In this document: one piece after another, positions 48,601 through 52,935 of the stretch | Numbering within the stretch: the stretch's first letter is position 1 | How the letters are laid out: each line of letters starts with the position of its first letter | Assembly (NCBI RefSeq): GCF_014207935.1 | Contig: NZ_JACHLL010000005.1 | Coordinates: 62,001-126,000, forward strand | DNA length: 64,000 nt | Direction: 5' to 3' | DNA from: Pseudomonas fluvialis | GTDB taxonomy: Bacteria > Pseudomonadota > Gammaproteobacteria > Pseudomonadales > Pseudomonadaceae | The notes under the pieces: model-generated | What the model was told of the DNA's origin: nothing | Databases searched by the model: none | Seen by the model: only the letters and a program-made list of their open reading frames with translations | Made by a program: the position numbers and the translations under genes

Positions 48601-49428
48601 CTGAGCCGTACTCAACATGGCCATCTGCGCAGTGGTCAGTGCAGCAATTTGCGCAGTGGTCAAGGCAGCAAAATCAGCAATCTCCATCGCCGCCAGCTGA
48701 GCACTGGTGAGTGCTGCAAGCGCATCCACATCCAGGGCCGCCGCCTGAGCCGTGGTCAAGGAAACAATCTGCGCCGTTGTCAGCGCAGCAGCCTGGGCTG
48801 TGGTCAGCGCTCCAATCTGTGCCGTAGAAAACTTGCTGAAGTCGGCAGTAGGAATCACAACCAATTGCGCCGTTGTCAGTGCAGCAATATCGGCGGTTTC
48901 CATGGCCACCAGCTGTGCAGTTCCAAGCGCAAAGACCTGAGCAGTGCCGAGAGCGGCGACCTGAGCCGTAGTCAGCGCCTGGATCTGCGCCGTGGTGAGG
49001 GCTGCCACGTCAGCCGTTTGCAGGGCTTGAATCTGCGCGATAGTGAGATCGTCAATCTCGGCCGCATCAATCGCCTGAATCTGCGCGGTAGTCAGCGCCA
49101 CGACCTGTGCAGTGGTCAGGGCTGCAACCTGGGTTGCCGTCAGGGCCTGGATTTGCCCAGTGCTCAAGGCCGCGAAATCCGCCGTTTCGAAAGCACGCAC
49201 CTGAGCGGTGGAGAGCACAGCGAGATCTTCGGTTTCGATGGCTCGCACCTGGGTGCTGCTCAGTGCAGCGATGCTGCCGGTACTGAATGCCTCGAACTGC
49301 GCAGTGGTCAGCGCCACCATCTGCGCCGTGCTAATACCTGCAACATCTTCGGTGGTCATCCCCGCAATATCTGCGGTTGCCAGCGCCTGAACCTGATCCG
49401 TGGTCAAACCATCGAAGATGCTGCTCAT
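30625..49428 (-). CDS. Giant octapeptide-repeat secreted protein (6267 aa)
   Basis: The frame is open for 18.8 kb. From residue 5 onward, the protein is a near-unbroken series of octads of type [I/V]-x-A-L-T-T-A-Q, with Leu/Ile at position 4, Ser/Thr at 5-6 and Gln or Asp at 8. Every five to eight octads an acidic variant (LETAD) occurs. There is no signal peptide, no cysteine seen and almost no aromatic residue. The last ~295 residues form a different domain with at least five Ca2+-loop motifs (DLNGDGV, DADGDLD, DRNGDGL, DSNQDGR, DGNQDGV) and a hydrophobic end (IQLLVASNVNTSFYS), as in T1SS substrates. The ATG has AGG about 9 bases upstream. I infer a surface or released fibre exported by the T1SS at 23426-27819 and glycosylated by the downstream genes. 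I do not recognise a named family for the repeats. Confidence 0.9.
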   Translation of the reverse strand: MSSIFDGLTTDQVQALATADIAGMTTEDVAGISTAQMVALTTAQFEAFSTGSIAALSSTQVRAIETEDLAVLSTAQVRAFETADFAALSTGQIQALTATQVAALTTAQVVALTTAQIQAIDAAEIDDLTIAQIQALQTADVAALTTAQIQALTTAQVAALGTAQVFALGTAQLVAMETADIAALTTAQLVVIPTADFSKFSTAQIGALTTAQAAALTTAQIVSLTTAQAAALDVDALAALTSAQLAAMEIADFAALTTAQIAALTTAQMAMLSTAQLVAMTTQQVAALEVQDLVELSSSQIRALESRDVAALTTAQVVGLTTEQAAALTSAQVKALTTAQVQALETRDLASLATGVIASLTTAQAAALTTAQAAALTTAQLQNLESADLGALGTAQIAALSSAQIAVLDSEQIKGLTTAQVQAIDVGDIPALDPSIIAALSTTQTVALTTAQLVALTTAQAAELTSAQISKLSTEQIAALETADLASLDAVVIKALTTAQVANLTTAQIAALGSAQVAAMDVADIQALGTAQLVAMSSAQVGALTAAQVAGLGTAQLRAIEAADLPGLSTAAIVSLSTAQMAALTTAQVVALTTEQVGTLSAVQLAALSTAQIVALQAADVTALSTAAITGFTTAQIVALSDAQVQALSTAQVAKLDVADVQALTTAHVLALSSAQVGALTASQVGGMTTAQIAAIENGDMPALSTAAIANLSTAQISALSAAQVTALTTLQVQALKANQIGAMSTEQVAAIDAADIALLSTAAVPGFTTVQIAALSNAQVQAFTTAQIAKLEAVDVKALTAGQLTALSSAQVGALTVSQVAGLSTAQIVAIDAADIPALASSVIAGMTTAQINALTTAQLVALTTEQAAALTATQLAAISTANISALEVADFAAIKSTTIPGLTTAQVVALTNQQIAALTSAQLAAMEPADFAKLTTAQIAALTTAQVVSLTATQLAALSTSQVAAIEVADIAVLSTAAIRGLTATQLQSLTNGQLQALTTAQAAALTATQVGALTTAQIAAMQEVDIAAIATSAITGLTTAQVVALTDAQVAALTTAQLSKLEVADLAALTTADIVLLDSAQIGALTPTQVAGLTTAQVAAIQVADLPALATDDIRAFSSAQIGALTTAQLVALSTAQVAAIEAADIKGLTTAQVVALTTAQAKALTSAQLAGLTTAQLQKLEVADLAALTTAAIKGLTAAQVASLTTAQIVALTTAQAAALSNAQVAALTTAQVQKLEVGDLSALASSAIAAMSSVQIASILATQIDDLTTRQIQAIETTDIQALTTAQMQALTSAQVAALTIPQMVALSTAQIAALNDPLSASQQIARQVGSLTTAQMQALTTAQIAAWTTAHTAALSSTQIAVMSSAQVRAIETLDLRALDTAAVRGLTTAQVAALTTAQVAALTTDQVQAVETGDLKAMTTAQIVALGTAQAAVLTSAQVASLTTAQVRALQTADLAAIATNAITSLNAAQIVALTSVQVDALTTAQTRALTTAQLRALTTDQVKGLGTEQVVALTTTQIAALETADLAQFSSDQLAALSTAQVQALSAAQVTGLTSRQVAALETVDIAALSTAQIRALETDDIKAMTTAQIRALTTAQIVALETADVQALSTAHIQAMSTAQVAALTTVQIRALETTDLRQLSTAQIQALTTAQVAALSTEQVSKLTTTQIAALENNDLAALSTAAIVSLNNVQLGVLSTSQIAALTTAQIVALETADLASLSTEQIAGLTTAQVAALSTTQVAALTAEQVAALELADLAQLSTAAIRALSSSQIAELTTAQLAALSTAQIRALETADLRALSNEQLIALTSAQVAALTTAQIAGISTAQLPSLQTEDLQALGTAGIRALSTEQVRVLNEEQVGALTTDQAAALSSTQIVALTTSQLASLETADLAQLITSGLAALDSAQLQAFSTAQVAALTSAQVAALGTAQLNKLTVEQIAAIETADLRALGTAQVVALTTAQVAALSSEQVAALTTVQLRALETTDLAVLSAQQVAALSSDQLRSLTTVQVIALTSTQVAALTTDQLQALTSAQVRALESADLQALSLEQVAALTTEQAAALTTAQFAKLTSAQVPAIELEDLAVLSTASIAALTTEQAAALTTDQVQALSTVQIRALESQDFRALTTAQIQALTNEQVVALTSTQLAGLTTEQFAVLEPGDLQLFSTAAIRGLSTALVAALTTEQVQALTAQQVAALSTTQVAILSTAQVAALEADDLAGLGTAQIAALTTAQVVALSTEQLSILNTAQIAALETADVRALTTAQIVALNEDQAVALTSAQLGALTTEQIAVLETNDLAALSTAAIRGLTTAQAAALTSAQIYALTEDQAAALTTAQIAGFSTAQIAGFEPADLAAIAPATIAGLSTAQVRALTSAQIAALTTAQIVAIETQDLAALTTEQIVALTLTQARALTSAQVAALTTAQIAAMEAVDVARLSTDSVPALTTAQMTALTAEQVAALTAAQIGVLETQDLRALSSAQIAALSSVQVAALTTEQIAALTTVQLGALDATDISALNNSQIAALTTAQIRELSIGQLAALSTTQLRALETADVAALTTAQLVTLSLAQVAALSTAQVAALTTEQVRALAIEQIAALSAAQVAAIETADIAALTTDQAVALSSVQVGALKTAQIEALTTHQLTSLDTVDIAVLSTAQIAALTTAHALALTLDQLAALSTAQVRALETVDVAALATNRIEALTTEQVEALSTQQIVALTTAQVRALTPEQIAALTTVQVRALATDDLAALRTSQIAALSSDQVGALSTAQVQALTTAQVAAIEAEDIVALASAQLQMLETADIAALSSAQVQALTTAQFTALSTEQIAALGSAQVAALQTQDLAALSTGQIRALDTIDIAALSTAQIAALGTAQVAALSTAQLAALSSAQLQALELADLQALTSVQIAALSTAQVAALTTAQVAALTSVQIAALETQDLVRLNSDQIAALTTEQIAALSTTQVAALTTAQIVALETADLVVLNSAQIAALSSAQLQALVSDQLAALTTLQVRAIETVDLATLTTAQLVALGSAQIAALSTSQVEALTTAQARALEIEDIGALSTAQVRALETADLVALSTAQIVALSTAQTAALSTAQVAALTTDQVAALQTQDLFALSTAQIVALTTAQVQALTTAQVAALGTAQVAALQTQDFASLTSDQIIALTTAQVQALSTSQIAALTTAQAASLQVADLQAFGTTQVLALETADLAALTTAQIAALTTAQVAALSSGQVRALTTEQAAALEEADLAVLSTAQVRQIETADLAALTSAQIAALTSEQFAALTTSQLVALTTSQMLAIETDDLQALSATQLRALETADIAALTSAQIVALTSTQVAGLNTVQIAALSTAQIRALETEDVAALTTAQIVALGSAQVVALSTAQLQALTSRQLRALETADLALLGTAQVAALTTEQVAALTTEQIAALTQTQVAALEIADVQVLTTAQIVALTTSQMQALTTAQIASLSSTQIAALETVDVAALSQEQVIALSGAQPTALTTAQIASLPTSQIASLQTDDLAALTTAQIAALTTAQVLALTQEQIPALTTAQIRALDTADVAVLSADQLTSLTTEQVAALTTDQVVALGTAQVAALELADVAALTTAQIRALETQDLRALTDEQIAALSSAQVAALTTVQVSSLTVGQVAALQTQDLVAMSAAQIAALTTAQVQNLSLVQVAALTTAQIRALEVADLAVLSAAQLDALTTAQVAALTTAQIQALTTAQVSALALVDLQALGTAQIEALETADVAALTTDQIAALTSVQVQALSAAQLQALTTAQVAALETVDLAALAPSQISQLETADIAALTAAQIVALTSAQVAALTTAQIAALTSEQIGALQTQDLQALSTAQVRAIEVADLAGLRTAQVVALTTEQVAALSTAQVAGLSTTQLAALETADVRALSTAQIVALTSAQLAALATEQLQALSTAQVRAIEVADLTALSATQLIKLTTAQIAALSTAQVAGLTTLQVEALSTAQIAALTTAQVAALESADVAVLTAAQVVALTTAQAAVLTSAQLAALSVDQVAALQVADLAAVSSAVISSLSASQIAALSTAQVAALTSDQVAALATEDLAVFSVEQIAALTTAQVAALSTAQLSKLTTDQVAALELADLGVLSTSQVAALTTAQVKALTQAQIAALSTAQVRALETADVAALTSDQIAALTSDQIAALGTAQIVALSTAQIVAVETVDIEHFTTAQLAALENADLAAFTVEQIAAFTGGQLSKLSTVQIAALTTAQVGAIETADLQALTNAQVISLSSAQLRALSAEQIAALTTAQLRVIETADLQALTTLQVRALSPTQAAALTTDQVVALTTAQVQALETADFAALTTAQIRVLELADVQVLTAGQLSALTTEQAAALTTAQVAALGNAQVSALQTDDLAALTTAQIVALSTAQVQALSGAQIAALTSTQLRALELADLAQFSAEQLAALTTAQAQALTTAQIAALSTSQIVALETADLAVLSSTQIRAIETADLALLTSDQIAALGTAQIAALTTAQVIALTTAQVEQLSGGQVAALTTAQIAALQNADVAVLTSAQLAALSTEQVAALTGTQLAALSADQIISLETADIAAIAVAAIPSLTTNQMANLLTEQVAALTSVQVAALEAADVAALSAEQLAVLDSAQVAALGSAQLAALNPSQVAALDAGTIAAAGADLVDALSTAAAAALTTAQIAALTTAQVRALEIADLAALTTAQIVALSTEQLVALTTAQVAGLTTRQVAALETADVAALSNVQLIALTTEQVGALTAGQLAALSTSQVRALETADVAALKLPQLAALSTAQVEALTNAQVQGLTTEQAAALSAEQIAALTTAQFRNMELADLAVLTADQIAAIELADLQALSTAQIAALTTQQIVSLTNTQLAALTTAQIRALETADVAAINVAQVPALTTAQLVALTTEQIVALTPDRFAALTVAQLTKLTTSQITAMATADIAALTEEQVSSLTTVQTAALSTAQFSKLSGVQVAALGTANIQNLSAEQLVALTTEQTRALTLEQIGALTTAQIVAMETTDVAALTVDQVQLLSTAQAAALTTAQVVNLTTAQIAAMEGQDLAALSTTVIPLLTTAQIGAITADQIGFLSTAQIRALETGDLALLTSAQIAGLQLSQVAAFTTAQIQALSTAQVRALSVDQLQALTQSQVAALETADIAALTTDQVAGLEAVDITALTTDQIVALSTDQVRVLTGEQIQALTKPQLAAMETEDFAALTTVQIRQIQTPDLSGLTTAQIVALTTAQAQALTTAQIVALTTEQVAAIQVADLAVLSTAQIAALETRDIAVMGTAQIAGLTTAQVKALTTAQIVALTTEQVKAIETADLVQLGTAQIAALQTRDVAELTTAQIVALTTDQVPVLSSAQVAALTTAQIRALETEDLVLLTTQALQGVTVEQAAALTTEQVAALETEQLVALKTAAIEALTTAQVVALTSDQVQALTTDQIVALTSTQVAAMQVADFALLSTAQVAVLQTADMANLTSDQIVALTTAQAAALSASQVAALTTAQISKLETDDLNALSSAAIVGMTTGQVAALSTTQIANLATAKLAVMETRDVAALTTAQIEVMTSDQFRALSTAQIQALTSAQVQALETRDLVAFKTEQIAALDASDIALLSTAQLVELTSDQLPALTTAQIQALTTEQVAALTTDQIQDLTTLQVSAMQGADIAALTTAQIVALTTEQAAALTTAQIVSLTTEQFSVMQTQDLAALTTAQIAAIQASDLQSLDTAQIVALTTAQAAALTTSQVVALTSTQVAALETADVAALTTAQVAAIQISDLAVMGTAQIVALTTEQVRALTTSQVSGLTTVQVQALETRDVAALTTEQIQAMQNVDLAVLTSDQVAALTTAHIVALTTSQVKALTTDQIIALTSVQVQALETADVSALTSAQVAALQASDFALFNTAQLVAIDVADVPALTTDQLQALSMTQADAFTPDQLAAMSTEQLAVLNTSPLVLDLNGDGVQTLHWAANTHFDIDADGDLDNVGWVGEGDGLLALDRNGDGLINDGGELFGNATSLTDGGHAEDGFAALAQLDSNQDGRISSADTEFAALRVWVDGNQDGVSQAGELYNLSALGITSINLAAEQTSQVNNGNWIGLTSSYETVDGELHSIVDAWFRNGGSEGMSIDLTAVNPDLVSANSLSQINLAGDAGKSTTLTLDAQSISQFGQVGLVETALGASAPVQMLINGDAHDSVVINDPAGEWQAAGSVQVDGTDYNVYNDGEIQLLVASNVNTSFYS
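31510..49416 (-). repeat. About 745 tandem 24-bp units (octapeptide repeats)
   Basis: The region divides into 24-base units throughout, about 17.9 kb. Codons vary freely (ctgaccaccgcccag, ttgacggtcgc and similar), while the encoded pattern is kept, so the protein pattern, not the DNA, is conserved. One irregular unit around 45423-45478 (NDPLSASQQIARQ) shifts the octad register by one residue; otherwise the register appears constant. Confidence 0.9.
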
Positions 49429-49987
49429 AGTCTTGTTACCTGCACAGTGTGAGTCTGCATCGGCACATCATCAGAGGCAGGGCCGGAGCAGAAAAAAATC
49501 CTAAACAACGTTGGCGGCAGACCCCCGCAGTTCTTTAAGAACTGAACAGAATCTCGCCGCAGCTTTTAATTACGCATAGCGCCCATTTTATGGCGTCAAC
49601 TATCCATCATCACAGTAATCTAGTGGCACTTGGCCACGCCAGTGGCCGAACGCGCCAACCGACGAACGCAACAAAGCCCAAAGCAAGCGGCATGCCTGCC
49701 TTTTGAGCCATCACTCATCAACTATAGATGGAGCAGCGAAAAGCGCTGCCTGGAGATCGACACGCCATACGGCGCACCGGTAGCAGCCTCAGGTCACCAC
49801 ACACAACTTGCGGCAAGCCCTTGCCGACGACAGCGCCACACGAGACTCCAGCGGCAAGAACAGGGCAGTACCGAGCGAACGATTTCGAGTACCCCATGAC
49901 CGATTGGCGAGTTTCACCCGAGCCCGCCAGCACAACATCGCGGACTACACTGACAGTTAGCCCTCGGATGTCAGGAAACTTCTTCTC
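49429..49987. promoter_or_regulatory. Divergent intergenic region between giant gene and response regulator
   Basis: These 559 bases should hold the promoters of two divergent genes. A perfect 17-base palindrome, CAGTTCTTTAAGAACTG (49528-49544), lies 100 bases upstream of the giant gene's start and is a candidate operator. A small hairpin, GGCCAC-gcca-GTGGCC, lies at 49632-49647. I found no convincing coding frame and no clear sigma-70 or sigma-54 promoter by eye. Confidence 0.5.
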
Positions 49988-51160
49988 ATGCAGGTAATGA
50001 TCATCGAAGACGACGCCTGGATGGCTGACCTGATCAAGCAGATCGTCCTCAAGCTACGCCCGCAGGCCGACGTCAGCTGCTTCGAGCGGGTCGACGCAGC
50101 TCGCGCGGCATGGCTGGCCGCCCCCTGCCAGCTGATCATCAGCGACTGGAATCTTCCCGGCGAAAGTGGGGTCAGCCTACTTGAAGAAATTCGTCAACAG
50201 GACAGCCAGGTGCCGATCCTGATTATTACCGGGCGCGCCGACCGCGACAGCGTCCTGCAAGTACGGCGCCTGCGGATCAATGCCTTCGTCACCAAGCCCT
50301 TCAAGGTGCCCAAGTTGCTTGAGCAACTGGCTACCCTCCTCCCGGAGCAGGAAGAGCAAACGTCAGCGCCGGAAAGCGTCCCACCTGACTTCATGACCTA
50401 TCTGGCCGAGCTGTCACCAGAGCAGCTCGACCTGCCACTGCTGGATGACACCCAGAAACTGCTGGAACAGCACCTGCATGGTGAACAACTCGACCTGCGC
50501 CAGCTGATTAGCCAGATCCAGCACGACACCGCGCTCAGCGCCAGACTGATAGCCGCAGCCAATACACCGGAGTACAACAGTAGCGGCAAGCCCTGCATCA
50601 GCCTGTATGAGTCCTTGCAACTACTGGGAGTCAGTACGTCGCTCAACCTGGCTCTGGCGCCCTGTCTGCAGCGCTCCTGCCAGTTGCGCAGCGGGGTATT
50701 GCGCCTCTACGCCCAGGCCCATATAGACGAGGCCGAGCAACTCTATGAGCACGCCCGCGAACTGGCATTGCAACTCAAGCTACAACCCTGGCCCTTCCAG
50801 AGCGCGGCACTGCTGCAGCGCATGGGCGAGCTCTGCGTGCTGCACCAGGCACAGAACTGGGAAGATCTTGGCCACAGCCTGGAGGATCAGCAACTGCTTG
50901 CCGCCCTGCAGCGATACAGCCGGGACTTTGCCGATGCCCTCAAGGACAACTGGCGACTACCAGTTCCCCTGCTGGAGCTGATCAATGCGACTCACGCATT
51001 ACCAAGTGGCAACCTCAAGCGTGAGCTGATCCTGATGCGCCTGGCTGCAGTGGAGCTGTCGACGACCGTCGACGATCCCGAGCAACAGCGCCTGCGCCGC
51101 CTGCTCGGCTTGCCAGATGCCTCAGCCAGCACGGACGCAGCGCCAAACGATACCCCGTAA
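49988..51160 (+). CDS. REC-HDOD response regulator
   Basis: The 390-residue protein has a receiver domain (residues 1-120: acidic pair EDD, phospho-acceptor Asp in IISDWNLPGESG, Thr in IITGRA, Lys in TKPFK) and an HDOD domain (about 140-330: LISQIQHDTALSARLIAAAN, SLYESLQLLGVSTSLNLAL). HDOD proteins act in signalling, often linked to c-di-GMP or stress, but lack the HD metal residues. No DNA-binding domain is visible. No partner kinase is nearby. It lies between the giant protein gene (divergent) and the exosortase genes (same strand, 206 bases away). Confidence 0.9.
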   Translation: MQVMIIEDDAWMADLIKQIVLKLRPQADVSCFERVDAARAAWLAAPCQLIISDWNLPGESGVSLLEEIRQQDSQVPILIITGRADRDSVLQVRRLRINAFVTKPFKVPKLLEQLATLLPEQEEQTSAPESVPPDFMTYLAELSPEQLDLPLLDDTQKLLEQHLHGEQLDLRQLISQIQHDTALSARLIAAANTPEYNSSGKPCISLYESLQLLGVSTSLNLALAPCLQRSCQLRSGVLRLYAQAHIDEAEQLYEHARELALQLKLQPWPFQSAALLQRMGELCVLHQAQNWEDLGHSLEDQQLLAALQRYSRDFADALKDNWRLPVPLLELINATHALPSGNLKRELILMRLAAVELSTTVDDPEQQRLRRLLGLPDASASTDAAPNDTP

Positions 51161-51366
51161 GCAATATCTGCGCGGCCGGCACAGGAGAGACGCCCGACCA
51201 GAAATACAGCAGAAGGACGCAGCCTGCTCCTCCGCAATAACTCCACGCCATATGCCGCACATCAGGCCGGCTCACCTTCATTGCAGCCTACCCTGAGCCG
51301 CGTGCCGCCTAGCGTGTAGTGTCAACAGACAGTTAGAATCGCGCCCTCGATCAGGGAGGATTTTCT

Positions 51367-52917
51367 ATGGGCGGCTACGGTCTCGACCGTTTAGGACGCA
51401 TGACTGTTCTGTTTATGCTCGCCGCCCTGCTGACCATCGGCGCTTACTGGGGCGGCCTGACCGAGCTGGTCGCACGCTGGAGCACCCAGGAAGAATACAG
51501 CCACGGTTTTTTCATCCCGCTGATCAGCCTGTGGCTGCTGTGGCAACGCCGCGAAGCCCTGAGCGACAGCCTGGGCGCTCCCGCCTGGAGTGGTCTGCTG
51601 CTGCTGTTTGGCGCATCGGGCCTGCTGCTGCTCGGTGAACTGACGGCCATCTTCATTCTTGTGCAATACGCTTTTCTGCTTTGCCTGGCGGCTCTGATCC
51701 TTTGCCTGGGCGGCACAGCCCTGCTCCGGGTAACCCTTCTGCCCCTGGCGCTGCTGATTTTTGCAATTCCGCTGCCCTACTTCGTCGATTCGCAGCTGTC
51801 CTGGCGCCTGCAACTGCTGTCATCTCAGTTGGGCGTCGCGATACTTCGGGGGCTGGATATTTCGGTATTCCTGGAAGGCAATGTGATCGACCTCGGCACC
51901 TATCGCCTGCAGGTCGTCGAAGCCTGCAGCGGGTTGCGCTACCTCTACCCGCTACTGAGCATCGGCTTTCTGGTCGGCTACCTGCTCCGCGCACCGCGCT
52001 GGCAGCAGGTACTGCTGTTCCTCTCGACCATTCCCATTACCGTGCTGATGAACAGCCTGCGGATTGCCATGGTCGGCGTTCTGGTCGAGCGCTGGGGAAT
52101 CGGCATGGCCGATGGCTTTTTGCACTATTTCGAAGGCTGGATCATTTTCCTCGCCTGCCTGGCACTGCTGATGGCGGAAATCTGGCTGTTCGAACGCCTG
52201 GGCAGGCGCCGGCCGGTTCTGACCGTGCTCGCCTTGCCGAACGTGACGGGGCGAGGCGCTGCTCGCGCCCCCCGCTATAGCAAACACGCGCTGACCTATG
52301 CCCTGCCCGTGCTACTGCTGGCCGGAGTGAGCGTCAAGCAAGTTGGGGAGCGAGAGGAAATACGCCTCGATCGCCTGCCACTCTCGGCCTTTCCGCTTCA
52401 GCTCGAGGAGTGGCGTGCCAGTGAAAGCCGGCTGGAAACCCAGGTGGAAAGCAGCCTGGGCCTGGACGATTACGTCATCGCCGATTACCGCCGTGACAAT
52501 GGCGATATCGTCAATTTCTATGCCGCCTACTACGGCTCACAGCGCAAAGGCATTTCCCCCCACTCACCGCAGGTCTGCATCCCCGGCGGTGGTTGGCTGA
52601 TCACCGGGCTGGCCCGCCAGCCGGTGACACTGGGCAACGGCCAGAGCTTCGCCGTGAATCGAGTTCTGATCCAGCGCGGCGAGCAGCGCCAGCTGGTGTA
52701 TTACTGGTTCGAACAACGTGGGCGCCGCATCGCCAACGAGTACTCGATGAAATGGTATTTGCTGACGGATGCCGTGATGCGCAACCGCAGTGACGGCGCC
52801 CTGATCCGACTGACCACGCCAATCAAGGCCTTCGAGGCCCCGGCTACCGCCGATCAACGCTTGCAAGATTTCATGCAGCTGTCCGTACCGCGACTCGCCG
52901 TGCATGTTCCAGATTGA
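51367..52917 (+). CDS. Exosortase with fused EpsI domain
   Basis: The 516-residue protein has about eight membrane segments (residues 10-290) and then an EpsI-type periplasmic domain (about 310-510). The exosortase catalytic triad is visible: Cys in VVEACSGLRYL, Arg in MNSLRIA and His in HYFEGW. The EpsI part carries the characteristic HSPQVCIPGGGW. Exosortases cut PEP-CTERM-type sorting signals at the inner membrane and are tied to exopolysaccharide production. GGAGG lies about nine bases before the ATG. The subfamily (XrtA, XrtD or other) cannot be settled by eye. No PEP-CTERM protein is encoded in the window. Confidence 0.93.
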   Translation: MGGYGLDRLGRMTVLFMLAALLTIGAYWGGLTELVARWSTQEEYSHGFFIPLISLWLLWQRREALSDSLGAPAWSGLLLLFGASGLLLLGELTAIFILVQYAFLLCLAALILCLGGTALLRVTLLPLALLIFAIPLPYFVDSQLSWRLQLLSSQLGVAILRGLDISVFLEGNVIDLGTYRLQVVEACSGLRYLYPLLSIGFLVGYLLRAPRWQQVLLFLSTIPITVLMNSLRIAMVGVLVERWGIGMADGFLHYFEGWIIFLACLALLMAEIWLFERLGRRRPVLTVLALPNVTGRGAARAPRYSKHALTYALPVLLLAGVSVKQVGEREEIRLDRLPLSAFPLQLEEWRASESRLETQVESSLGLDDYVIADYRRDNGDIVNFYAAYYGSQRKGISPHSPQVCIPGGGWLITGLARQPVTLGNGQSFAVNRVLIQRGEQRQLVYYWFEQRGRRIANEYSMKWYLLTDAVMRNRSDGALIRLTTPIKAFEAPATADQRLQDFMQLSVPRLAVHVPD

Positions 52918-52935
52918 TTTCCAGGGGTTGGAGAA

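Noticed and set aside
30625-49428. CRISPR array or satellite DNA as explanation of the 24-bp periodicity
   Set aside because: No spacers, repeats vary at silent positions and the coding frame is open throughout with a C-terminal domain; it is a protein-coding repeat.
31015-49452. Plus-strand frames of 250-860 codons opposite the giant gene, with GGQR/LRSGQ repeats
   Set aside because: The 24-bp repeat lacks stops in the antisense frame, so open frames are expected. No start sites or domains; the minus frame is continuous and ends in a recognisable calcium-loop domain.
49622-49640. Sigma-54 promoter (TGGCAC) upstream of the response regulator
   Set aside because: The TGGCAC is present but the -12 GC element at the required spacing is not.
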